Made by a program: the position numbers and the translations under genes
The notes under the pieces: model-generated
The model's database searches: none
Told to the model about the DNA's origin: nothing
What the model saw: the letters and a program-made list of their open reading frames with translations, nothing else
NCBI RefSeq assembly: GCF_001046635.1
Contig: NZ_KQ130457.1
Coordinates: 67,641 to 131,640 of the forward strand
DNA length: 64,000 nt
Reading direction: 5' to 3'
Source of the DNA: Novosphingobium barchaimii LL02
GTDB taxonomy: Bacteria > Pseudomonadota > Alphaproteobacteria > Sphingomonadales > Sphingomonadaceae
Shown here: one piece after another, positions 7,804 to 15,889 of the stretch
Layout: each line of letters begins with the position of its first letter
Numbering within the stretch: the first letter of the stretch is position 1

Positions 7804-10632
7804 ATGAGGAATACGGTCCCCCTTCGGTCAGGCCCCGGCCTGCTATGCATCCTGCTCGCGTCGACGGCGATGCCGGGGGAAGCACTGGCGCAAAAGACCG
7901 CCGCCGCGCCGGCTTCGGCAAAAAGCGCTCCGGCCGTCGTAGCGTCCGCCGAGGACGAGATCATCGTCACGGGGCAGGCCGTACCAGGCGCGGTGATCGG
8001 CGATGTGCCGCCGGAAAACCAGCTCGGACAAGCTGAGATCGCGTCCTACGGCGTCGATTCGGTCAGCGACCTGCTGGCCGAGATCGCTGACCAGACCAGC
8101 AGTATTGCTGGGCGCGATGCGTCCAGCGGGCCGGTCGTGCTGGTAAACGGCAAGCGCGTATCGGGCGTCAACGAGGTGGGCGACCTGCCGGTTGAATCGG
8201 TCCTGCGCGTGGATATCCTGCCCGAGGAAGTCGCCATCAAGTACGGCTACGATGCGCAGGCCAAAGTGGTGAACATCATTCTCAAGCGCCGCTTCAAGTC
8301 GCGCGTCGCCAACCTTGGCGGCGGCATGGCGGCGCAGGGCGGGGGCGGGCAGGGTTCCGGCGCCTTCACCTACACACAAATCCGCGACAACGACCGGCTG
8401 AACCTGATCGGCAGGGTCGATACCCAGGCCGCCATCCGCGAAAGCGACCGGGGCATCGCCGCCGATCCAGACAGCGGCGTGACCCCGGCGGGCGGCATTG
8501 CCGACGAAACCGCCTATCGCACGCTTCAGGCATCGACGCGCGACTATGCGCTGGCGGCCAGCCTGGCGCACGAACTGAGCGCCACTTCCAACGCTTCGTT
8601 CAACCTGAAGGGTACATATGCGACCAGCCGTGGACTCGACGGGCTGGCCACGGGCGACCTGACGATCCCGGCGGATAGCCCCTATTCGGACGGCACCGGA
8701 ACGACACTGAGCCGCTATCTTTCGACCGATCCGCTGCGCAAAGCGACGAACTCGGGCGCCGTCTCGGCCGGGGGCACACTGAACGTCGACCTGTCCACGC
8801 GCTGGAAGCTGTCGGTCATCGGCAGCTATGCGCATTCGCAGTCGGAAACCCGGTCGGACAACGGGTACGATACCAGTGCGCTGCAGGCTGCGCTGGACGG
8901 CGGGAACACGGCAGTCGATCCCTATGGCACGCTGTCTGCCGCCTTGCTGGGCGATATGGTCACCAACCGCGCCAATTCAAACAGCGACACTGGCAGCGCC
9001 AGCATGTTGCTGTTCGGCAAACTGCTGAAGCTACCTGCGGGCGACCTTGGCGTGAGTTTGAAGCTAGGCGGCGATTTCACCGCGCAGTCTTCGACCACGG
9101 TGCGGGACGGGCTGACCAGCAGCGGCGACGCAAACCGTACCAACGGCAGCGCCAGGCTGAGCGTCGACGTACCGCTGACCAGCCGCAGCAAGGGCGTTCT
9201 GGGCGCGGTCGGTACGATCAGCCTGAACCTCAACGGCGGGATCACGCAAGTTTCCGACTATGGCACGCTGGGCACTTTCGGCTTCGGGGTGAACTGGGCG
9301 CCGGTCACCGGGGTCAGCGTGATCGCATCGCTCAATCAGGACCGCAGCGCGCCCACCGTGGCGCAGCTCGGCAATCCGGTGACCATCAGCAGCAACCAGC
9401 GGGTCTATGATTACGTCACCGGCCAGACGGTGCTGGTCACCAGCGTGACGGGCGGCAACGCCGGGCTCAAGGCCGACGACCGCCATGTCTTCAGGCTGGG
9501 CGTCAACGCCAAGATTATGAGCGAGCCGAAGCTCAACTTCACCGCCAGCTATGTCGACAGCCGCAACCGCAACGCGGTGATGAGTTTGGGCGGCGTGACC
9601 GCGGCGGTCGAGGACGCGTTCCCCGACCGCTTCATGCGCGATGCCGAAGGCACGCTGGTGGAAGTCGATGCCCGTCCGGTGAATATCTATCGCCAGCGCA
9701 CCGAACAGGTGCGCTGGGGCTTCAATTTCTCGGCCCAGCTGCGCAAGGCCAAGCGGCCCGAGCGGCGGCCTTGGCCGCGCGGGGGAGAGCGAGGCGCGGG
9801 ACCCGGCCGCTGGGGACCACGGGCGGACCAGGCCCAGCCGGGCGACCAGACAAGAGAGCCGGCCCAGGCTGTGGATCCGCAGGCAGAGCGCCAGGATGGC
9901 CCGCCGGGCGAAGGCACCGAGATCACCGTCAACGGCAACCGCGAGGAGCGCGGCCCCGAAGGTGCGTTCCCCGGTGGCCCGCCGCCGGACGGTTTTGGCC
10001 CGCCTCCCGGCGACGGTCCGCCGGCCGACGGCTTTGGCCCTCCTCCGGGCGGCGGCCCCGAAGGAATGGGCGGGCGCCGTGGGCCGGGTGGTGGCCCTGG
10101 CGGCGGAGGCCCTCGCGGGGGAGGCGGACGCGGGTTCTCGGGCGGCAGCGACAACGGCGCGCGGCTTCTGGCCTCGGTCTATCACACCTGGGTTCTGCGC
10201 CAGGAAGTGCAACTGACAGAGGGCAGCGACACGATCGACCTGCTTCACGGCGGGACGATCAGCGGCAGCAGCACCCCGCAGCACAAAGTCACCGCGACCC
10301 TGGGCGTGACCGACAACGGTCTTGGCGCAAGGCTTGAGGGCAACTGGCAAGCCGCGACCACCGTTTCGGGAGATAGCATGTCTTCGGCGGCCGGCGACCT
10401 GCACTTCGGCGCGCTCGCTACGCTCGACCTCAGGATATTCGCCAACCTTCAGAATCGCTTTCGCGGGAAGGCATGGGCGCGCGGCACGCGTATCACGCTG
10501 TCGGCGCAGAACCTGTTCGATACCCGCCAACGGGTGACCGACGCCACCGGGACCACGCCTTATGCCTATCAGCGCGACTATCTCGACCCGCTGGGGCGCA
10601 CTCTGCTGCTGTCGGTGCGGCGCATCTTCTGA
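7804..10632 (+). CDS. TonB-dependent receptor with Pro/Gly-rich insert
   Basis: An outer-membrane TonB-dependent transporter of 942 residues from the ATG at 7804. It has a signal peptide (LLCILLASTAMPGEALAQ), a TonB-box-like DEIIVTG and a plug domain (VLVNGKRVSG, VLRVDILPEEVAIKYG). A beta-barrel follows and ends in LLLSVRRIF with a terminal Phe. Within the barrel, about residues 650-780 (bases 9750-10150), lies a low-complexity stretch of GPPPGDG-like and GGGPGGGG-like repeats. It contains a second TEITVNGNREE segment resembling a plug-start motif. The frame stays open throughout. The cargo is unknown. It is divergent from the GST gene. Confidence 0.88.
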   Translation: MRNTVPLRSGPGLLCILLASTAMPGEALAQKTAAAPASAKSAPAVVASAEDEIIVTGQAVPGAVIGDVPPENQLGQAEIASYGVDSVSDLLAEIADQTSSIAGRDASSGPVVLVNGKRVSGVNEVGDLPVESVLRVDILPEEVAIKYGYDAQAKVVNIILKRRFKSRVANLGGGMAAQGGGGQGSGAFTYTQIRDNDRLNLIGRVDTQAAIRESDRGIAADPDSGVTPAGGIADETAYRTLQASTRDYALAASLAHELSATSNASFNLKGTYATSRGLDGLATGDLTIPADSPYSDGTGTTLSRYLSTDPLRKATNSGAVSAGGTLNVDLSTRWKLSVIGSYAHSQSETRSDNGYDTSALQAALDGGNTAVDPYGTLSAALLGDMVTNRANSNSDTGSASMLLFGKLLKLPAGDLGVSLKLGGDFTAQSSTTVRDGLTSSGDANRTNGSARLSVDVPLTSRSKGVLGAVGTISLNLNGGITQVSDYGTLGTFGFGVNWAPVTGVSVIASLNQDRSAPTVAQLGNPVTISSNQRVYDYVTGQTVLVTSVTGGNAGLKADDRHVFRLGVNAKIMSEPKLNFTASYVDSRNRNAVMSLGGVTAAVEDAFPDRFMRDAEGTLVEVDARPVNIYRQRTEQVRWGFNFSAQLRKAKRPERRPWPRGGERGAGPGRWGPRADQAQPGDQTREPAQAVDPQAERQDGPPGEGTEITVNGNREERGPEGAFPGGPPPDGFGPPPGDGPPADGFGPPPGGGPEGMGGRRGPGGGPGGGGPRGGGGRGFSGGSDNGARLLASVYHTWVLRQEVQLTEGSDTIDLLHGGTISGSSTPQHKVTATLGVTDNGLGARLEGNWQAATTVSGDSMSSAAGDLHFGALATLDLRIFANLQNRFRGKAWARGTRITLSAQNLFDTRQRVTDATGTTPYAYQRDYLDPLGRTLLLSVRRIF

Positions 10633-10930
10633 CGCGAGCGCACCAGCAGCGTGAGGGCGCGGACCACGGTGACCGCATACGGACGGGCTTGGCGGAGACG
10701 GTTACCTTGGGCATTTCCGCCAGGGTATTCTTCTCCAACTCGCCGTCGCCCACGCGCGACCATACGCCGTAGGGCATGATCTCACAGACCACGGTCGGCT
10801 GCGCGTAGCTTTCGACCAGCGCTACCTGGCCGGGCACGGGGCCGTCGCTTGGATACGCGCGCTCCCAGGCTGTCCCTCATGGCCGTGAGTGATTTTTGTG
10901 CGGGCTGCGTATAGGTGGGGAGTGGAGGTA
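10633..10930. other. Intergenic region before the Cnr-like module
   Basis: About 300 bases. It should contain the promoter of the three-gene regulatory module, whose first ribosome site is AGTGGAGGT just before 10931. A minus-strand frame is open through it into the receptor gene, but its product resembles no family I know and overlaps the receptor 3' end, so it is not called. Confidence 0.4.
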
Positions 10931-11209
10931 ATGAAGATGCGCGATATCGACGAACTGCTGGCGGACCTGGGCGGTGACGGTGCCGACCCGCGGCTGGCGA
11001 ACATAGACGCCGCCGTGCTGGCAGGCATGGGCCAGCGGCGCGCGCAGGGTGCGGCGCGCCGCACGTTGGTGCTGACCAGCGTGATGGCGCTGGGCATCGG
11101 TTTCGTCGCCAGTTTCTCCGCACCGCAAAGCGCGCGCGCGGTGCCGTCCTTCGCGCTCAACGCCGTGCCTTCCAGCGCGCCGTCATCCCTGCTGATGGGC
11201 GGGCGCTGA
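10931..11209 (+). CDS. Putative membrane anti-sigma factor (CnrY-like)
   Basis: A 92-residue protein from the ATG at 10931, preceded by AGTGGAGGT. It has a charged N-terminal cytoplasmic part with a DIDELLADL helix (residues 1-43), one membrane segment (TLVLTSVMALGIGFVASF, about 45-62) and a short periplasmic tail. This is the layout of CnrY/NccY, small antisigma factors that hold an ECF sigma factor at the membrane. Sequence similarity is too weak to decide alone. The assignment rests on topology and on its position immediately before a CnrX-like sensor and an ECF sigma gene. Confidence 0.6.
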   Translation: MKMRDIDELLADLGGDGADPRLANIDAAVLAGMGQRRAQGAARRTLVLTSVMALGIGFVASFSAPQSARAVPSFALNAVPSSAPSSLLMGGR

Positions 11210-11213
11210 GACG

Positions 11214-11648
11214 GTGGCGCGTCCTTCGTACCTCATCGTTCTCTTCGCGTTTCTGGCTGCGATCGCCGGGGTATTCATCGGTCGCCTGCTGTTCACGCCC
11301 GAACCGCCGATTGAGAACCGCTTCCACACCCTGATCCATCATGAGCTGAAACTGGACGCCGCACAGACGGCGCGGATCGAGGCGCTGGAACGCAGCTTCG
11401 CGGCGCGGCAGACCGGCTACGAGCAGGAGATGCGCGACGACAACCGCCGTCTCGCTGCGGCGATTCAGGCGGAGAAGGGCTACGGTCCGCATGTCGCCGA
11501 TGCGGTGGACCGTTCGCACCATGCTATGGGTATGCTGCAGAAGGAAACGCTGCGGCATCTGTTCGCGATGCGTGCCGTCCTGCGCCCCGATCAGGCGCAG
11601 CGTTTCGACAAGGCGATGGTGGACGCGCTGACCGCACCGCAGCAGTGA
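11214..11648 (+). CDS. Periplasmic heavy-metal sensor (CnrX-like)
   Basis: A 144-residue protein with an N-terminal membrane anchor (LIVLFAFLAAIAGVFIGRLLF, about residues 7-27) and a helical periplasmic domain. Candidate metal ligands match the CnrX/NccX pattern: His38 and His42 (HTLIH), Glu59, and His103 with Met107 (HAMGM), followed by KETLRHLFAMRAVL. In Cupriavidus, CnrX senses Ni/Co and signals through CnrY to sigma factor CnrH. The GTG start at 11214 lies 4 bases after the upstream gene and the end overlaps the sigma gene, so the three are coupled. The metal sensed is inferred, perhaps copper from the neighbours. Confidence 0.82.
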   Translation: MARPSYLIVLFAFLAAIAGVFIGRLLFTPEPPIENRFHTLIHHELKLDAAQTARIEALERSFAARQTGYEQEMRDDNRRLAAAIQAEKGYGPHVADAVDRSHHAMGMLQKETLRHLFAMRAVLRPDQAQRFDKAMVDALTAPQQ

Positions 11649-12223
11649 GCCCGCTGTCGCCCGCCGCCGTACCCGGTGCCGATGACGACGGCACGCTGGC
11701 TGCGCTTGCCCTGTCCGGCCGCGAGGATGCATACCGGGCGCTGATGGCGCGTCACCGCGATGCCGTCTATCAACTGGTGCGCGCGCAGATCGACGACGGC
11801 GATGCTGCGCTGGACGTTACGCAGGAAAGCTTCATCGCGGCCTTTGCGCATCTGGATCGCTACGATCCGGCGCGCCCGTTCCGCTTCTGGATCATGCGCA
11901 TAGCCATCAACAAGGCGCGCGACTGGCGGAGGAGGCGCAAGGTGCGCAGCTTCTTCTCCCGCGCCCGTCCGATGGATGAAGGGCTGCAGGTATCGGACAT
12001 CGCGCCGGGTCAGGAACAGCAGGTCGCCGCTCGGCAGGAACTGGCGCGTACGCGCTGCGCGATCGCTGCTCTGCCTGAAAACCTGCGCTCGGTGCTGTTG
12101 CTGCGCACCATTGAGGGCATGAGCCAGACCGACGTAGCCGCTCTGCTGGGCCTCAGCGCGAAGGCGGTAGAGACACGCCTTTACCGCGCCCGCATGAAAT
12201 TGACCGAGAGTTTGAGGGTATAG
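11645..12223 (+). CDS. ECF-type RNA polymerase sigma factor (CnrH-like)
   Basis: A 192-residue ECF sigma factor. The sigma-2 region spans about residues 28-95 (AYRALMARHRDAVYQLV, VTQESFIAAFAHL, RPFRFWIMRIAINKARDW). The sigma-4 region spans about 135-185 (LPENLRSVLLLRTIEGMSQ, then VAALLGLSAKAVETRLYRAR, a helix-turn-helix). The GTG start overlaps the TGA of the sensor gene (GTGA), indicating translational coupling. The likely regulon includes its own operon and the copA-copB genes 600 bases downstream; this is inference from position. Confidence 0.93.
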   Translation: MSPLSPAAVPGADDDGTLAALALSGREDAYRALMARHRDAVYQLVRAQIDDGDAALDVTQESFIAAFAHLDRYDPARPFRFWIMRIAINKARDWRRRRKVRSFFSRARPMDEGLQVSDIAPGQEQQVAARQELARTRCAIAALPENLRSVLLLRTIEGMSQTDVAALLGLSAKAVETRLYRARMKLTESLRV

Positions 12224-12343
12224 CCACCATCTAAACTCGACCGCCGGACGATCATGCGCGGTGCAAGGTGCGATGCTTTTGGGGGAGCGTATCCGCCATG
12301 ATATCGGGCATATCCACGTCGCATTGGCGGGCGCGAAGGGTAA

Positions 12344-12680
12344 GCGGTGACGGCTAACGGCACAATGCCGGGGCCGTTGATCCGCCTGAAGGAAGGCCAG
12401 CACGAGCGCCTTTGCGCTGCCAATGGCCAGCACGAGGATACCTCGATCCACGACCAGACCTTTGCACAGCGGATGGACTCCACCGACATTTGCGATGTCA
12501 CCGGTTCCACGTACGATTTCCTTATCGACGGCCCAGACACGGCCGGCAACTGGACCGTCCTGTTCGCGCCGGGTGAGCGGGTGCGGCTGCCTATCATCAA
12601 CGTCTAGTCGACGACCAACTTCAACTTCTGCCTGCCGGGCCTCGCCATGACGGTGCAAATCGGCATGGCCTTGACCGCGC
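12344..12680 (+). pseudogene. Relic of a copper oxidase (copA) gene
   Basis: In one frame the translation matches two separated parts of the intact CopA encoded at 12823-14556. AVTANGTMPGPLIRLKEG matches AVTVNGTLPAPLLRLREG, and MDSTDICDVTGSTYDFLIDG and FAPGERVRLPIINV match later blocks. The segment between them, with the first copper-binding His motifs, is missing. A TAG at 12605 interrupts, after which homology continues in frame (TTNFNFCLPGLAMTV). It is therefore a decayed, internally deleted copy. Confidence 0.8.
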
Positions 12681-12822
12681 ATCCTGCGTTGAAGGCAGCA
12701 AGGGCTAGCGGGAACGGAGGGGTGTGACAGGTTCTTCAAGGCAGCGGGCATCGGCTCTTCTTTCACGTAAAAAATTGTCACGCGTCGGTGAGGGATAGCC
12801 CCGTGAGCCGCGTATCCTGACG

Positions 12823-14556
12823 ATGACGCCAAATTACAGCTTCCATAGCGCCCTGCTTCGACGCAGGCGTTTCCTTGCCCTTGGCGGCGCTTTCGCTGGC
12901 AGTCTTGGCATGTCGGGTCTGTTCCCGGGTTGGGCGCGGAGCGGGACGTCGGGCATCGTTCATGCCGGCACCGATTCCGGCGTTCTGTCAGGCAATTCCA
13001 TCGCACTTCAGATTGGCGAAAGCCATTTTGCGACCGGCGGCCGATCGGGCCATGCCGTAACCGTCAACGGTACGTTGCCCGCGCCGCTGCTGCGCCTGCG
13101 CGAAGGCGAAACGGTGAGTATCGCCGTCACCAATCGCCTGAAGGAGCAGAGCTCCATCCACTGGCACGGATTGCTGGTGCCGTTCCAGATGGACGGCGTA
13201 CCGGGAGTCAGCTTCCCCGGCATCGATCCGGGTGAGACGTTCGTCTATGAGTTCCCGCTCACCCATGCGGGCACCTTCTGGTACCACTCGCACTCTGGAA
13301 TGCAGGAGGCGGAAGGACTGTTCGGGCCGATCGTGATCGATCCTGCCGGTGCCGATCCGATCGCCTGTGACCGCGAGCATGTGCTCGTCCTTTCGGACTG
13401 GAGTCCGATCCATCCGCACGAGCAGATGCGCCGACTGAAGATGATGGGCGGTTACTTCAACCGCCAGCGCCAAACTCTTTCGGGGTTGCTTGCGGGTAAG
13501 GACCAGTCGCTGGCCGACCGCCTCGCCTGGGGGGCGATGCGTATGGACGCGACCGACATCTCGGACGTAACCGGATCAACCTACAGCTTCCTCGTCAACG
13601 GCCATGGCAATACCGAAAATTGGACCGGGCTTTTTGCGCCGGGCGAGAAAGTGCGCCTGCGCGTTATCAACGCCTCGTCGATGACCAATTTCAACTTCCG
13701 CATCCCCGGCTTGCCGCTGACGGTAGTGGCGGCAGACGGCAATCCCGTGCAGCCGGTCGAAACCGATGAAGTGCAGATCGCAATTGCCGAGACCTACGAC
13801 TTCATCGTCCAGCCAGGCACCGCAGAAAGCTACGGCGTGATCGCAGAGGCCATCGACCGCTCCGGGCTCGTCCGCGCGACACTGGCGCAGCGGCCGGGCC
13901 TTGTGGGTGAAACGCCGAAGCTGCGTGAACGCCCGGTCCTCACCATGCGCGACATGGGTATGGATATGGACGGCATGGATATGGGAGAGGACAGCGGCCA
14001 CTCGATGTCGATGCGCGATCCGTCGGTCGCGCCGAGCGTGAAGATGGGGCCAGGCGTCGCCACGCTTTCGCCGATGCCGGTAGATCGTCTGGGCGACCGC
14101 CCGACCGGGTTAGAAAGCGTAGATCACCGCGTGCTGACTTATGCCGATCTGCGCTCGCGCAATCCCAATCCGGATACTCGCGTGCCGAGCCGCCAGATCG
14201 ACGTGCACCTGACGGCCGCGATGGAGCGGTATATGTGGTCCATGGACGGCGAGGCGATGTCGGAGAACCCGACGCCGATCTCCTTCCGTTTGGGTGAGCG
14301 CGTGCGCGTCAACCTCATCAACGACACGATGATGCCACACCCGATCCACATCCATGGCCACTTCTTCGAACTGGTCAGTGGCGAGCCGGGAAGCCGCGCG
14401 CGCAAGCATACCGTCAACGTACTGCCGGGCGGAAAAGCTTCGTTCGATCTCACAGCCGATGGCGAGGGTGACTGGGCGTTCCACTGCCACATGCTTCTGC
14501 ATATGCATGCTGGCATGATGCGGGTCGTGACGGTCCGAAAGGAAAGAGAAGCCTGA
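12823..14556 (+). CDS. copA: Copper-resistance multicopper oxidase CopA
   Basis: A periplasmic multicopper oxidase of 577 residues, thought in this family to oxidise Cu(I) and protect the periplasm. A Tat signal is visible (LLRRRRFLALGGAFAGSLG, residues 10-28). The copper-centre motifs are all present: SIHWHGLLVP, FWYHSHSG, HPIHIHGHFFELV and WAFHCHMLLHMHAGMM. A Met-rich stretch near residues 370-395 (DMGMDMDGMDMG, MSM) is typical of CopA. Its stop overlaps the copB start (ATGA). An old duplicate relic lies just upstream, and the Cnr-like sigma module precedes that. Confidence 0.96.
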   Translation: MTPNYSFHSALLRRRRFLALGGAFAGSLGMSGLFPGWARSGTSGIVHAGTDSGVLSGNSIALQIGESHFATGGRSGHAVTVNGTLPAPLLRLREGETVSIAVTNRLKEQSSIHWHGLLVPFQMDGVPGVSFPGIDPGETFVYEFPLTHAGTFWYHSHSGMQEAEGLFGPIVIDPAGADPIACDREHVLVLSDWSPIHPHEQMRRLKMMGGYFNRQRQTLSGLLAGKDQSLADRLAWGAMRMDATDISDVTGSTYSFLVNGHGNTENWTGLFAPGEKVRLRVINASSMTNFNFRIPGLPLTVVAADGNPVQPVETDEVQIAIAETYDFIVQPGTAESYGVIAEAIDRSGLVRATLAQRPGLVGETPKLRERPVLTMRDMGMDMDGMDMGEDSGHSMSMRDPSVAPSVKMGPGVATLSPMPVDRLGDRPTGLESVDHRVLTYADLRSRNPNPDTRVPSRQIDVHLTAAMERYMWSMDGEAMSENPTPISFRLGERVRVNLINDTMMPHPIHIHGHFFELVSGEPGSRARKHTVNVLPGGKASFDLTADGEGDWAFHCHMLLHMHAGMMRVVTVRKEREA

Positions 14557-15527
14557 TGGCTCGGCTCTTACCGATCCTCACCTCGCTGCTGTTGGCTGGC
14601 TCTCCGCTTGTCGTACAGGCGCAGGAGACCGACACCACATTGCCGCATAGTGGCGGCCATGACGGTATGGATCATGGCAACATGGACCATTCACAGGTGG
14701 ACATGCCTGGCATGGGTATGAGCGGGCAGGACATGAAGGGCATGGATCACTCCGCCCATGCCATGCCGGAAAGCACAGTCAGCGACGAGCCAGGCGATGC
14801 CCCGCCGCCGGCGCCGCCGACCGATTTTCCTGCCGAACGCTTTTTCGAGCCCGACCGCATGGCAGCCTCGCGCGCGGCGATGATAGAGGAGATGACCTTC
14901 AGGACATTCGCGCTTCAGGTCGACCAACTGGAATTGCGCACCGGCAAGGGCGGCGATGGCTTCGGCTGGGACGGGCGGGCGTGGTATGGAGGCGATATCG
15001 ACCGGATCGTTCTGGCCAGCGAAGGCGAGGGCACGTTCGCCGAGCGCGCCGAACGTATCGAACTCGGTGCCTACTGGCGTCATGCGCTGGACCCATGGTT
15101 CAACCTGCAACTCGGCATGCGGCAGGATTTTCGTCCCGATCCGCAACGTACGTACGCGTTAGTCGGGATCGAGGGGTTGGCGCCGTACTGGTTCGATGTG
15201 CAAGGTCAGCTACTCGTCTCGAACAAGGGCGATGTCCATGCTCGCGGCAAGGCGAGCTATACACAGCGCATCACCCAGTCGCTTGTGGTTGAGCCCGAGG
15301 CCGAGGTGGATTTCGCGTTTCAGGACGTACCGGCGCTGAACGTCGGTGCCGGCTTCGAGCGCCTCGAAATGGGCGCGAGGCTTCGCTACGACCACAATCG
15401 TTCGCTGGCGCCTTACGTTGGCGTCAATTGGGAGCGTAGGTTGGGAGGAACCGCTCGGATTGCGCAGGTTGCGGGTGAGGATGTGTCCGGGGTCTCGGTG
15501 GTTTTCGGCGTGCGTGCCATGTTTTGA
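14556..15527 (+). CDS. copB: Copper resistance protein B (outer membrane)
   Basis: A 323-residue CopB family protein with a signal peptide (LPILTSLLLAGSPLVVQAQ). A His/Met-rich copper-binding region follows at about residues 30-75 (GGHDGMDHGNMDHSQ, MPGMGMSGQDMKGMDHS). The C-terminal beta-barrel domain, about 220 residues, ends in VSVVFGVRAMF with a terminal Phe. Acts with CopA in copper sequestration or export at the outer membrane. Start and copA stop overlap by one base, so translation is coupled. Confidence 0.94.
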   Translation: MARLLPILTSLLLAGSPLVVQAQETDTTLPHSGGHDGMDHGNMDHSQVDMPGMGMSGQDMKGMDHSAHAMPESTVSDEPGDAPPPAPPTDFPAERFFEPDRMAASRAAMIEEMTFRTFALQVDQLELRTGKGGDGFGWDGRAWYGGDIDRIVLASEGEGTFAERAERIELGAYWRHALDPWFNLQLGMRQDFRPDPQRTYALVGIEGLAPYWFDVQGQLLVSNKGDVHARGKASYTQRITQSLVVEPEAEVDFAFQDVPALNVGAGFERLEMGARLRYDHNRSLAPYVGVNWERRLGGTARIAQVAGEDVSGVSVVFGVRAMF

Positions 15528-15542
15528 TTTTTGCCTTTCAGG

Positions 15543-15790
15543 ATGTCGATCATTTTGCGGACATCGGTCGTCGACGATGAGGCCCGCGCTCGCGTACTAC
15601 AGTCCGGGAAAACCAACGTCAGAAGGGCCGTGTCTGAATTGGTGAAAGCCGGTCTGCTTCGACGTCACTATCAGGGGTATAGGGTCGATCACCATCATCG
15701 CGGTGCGCACCCAGGCAGTCTACACGCTCGCCGAAGCGGCGCGGTCTCACGCGCGCAGTGCCTCCGCCGGCCGAAACGAGGGTACGCCCA
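15543..15790 (+). pseudogene. Frameshifted winged-helix DNA-binding fragment
   Basis: The first frame (from 15543) reads RTSVVDDEARARVLQ, then NVRRAVSELVKAGLLRRHYQ and GYRVDHHHRG, which looks like helix-turn-helix plus wing. Near 15703 the sense passes to another frame reading RTQAVYTLAEAARSHARS. Joined, they would form a small winged-helix regulator, so a frameshift seems to have broken it. The family is not identified. Its end is ragged, and nothing else was found up to 15889. Confidence 0.4.
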
Positions 15791-15889
15791 GTGCAGGGCG
15801 AACTGCTTTTCCAGTAGCCTTTCAGGCCGATGTGTCTGGGCTGTTTATCATGGCCTCGGCTGACGTTCGGTATTCCGGGGCGAACCCGA

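Noticed and set aside
9064-10530. A 488-residue minus-strand frame within the TonB receptor
   Set aside because: Shadow of the receptor gene; its residues are Arg/Ala/Gly-rich composition without motifs.
10493-10837. Minus-strand frame across the receptor end and the gap before the Cnr-like module
   Set aside because: Some stretches look protein-like, but it overlaps the receptor 3' end, has no recognised family and no clear start.
12776-12822. Possible ECF-type promoter before copA sharing CGTAT with the region before 10931
   Set aside because: The distance between the candidate -35 and -10 parts differs in the two places by two bases, so no common promoter could be claimed.
11591-13006. 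Long minus-strand frame across the sigma gene and copA relic
   Set aside because: Antisense to the sigma factor and the relic, with no motifs.
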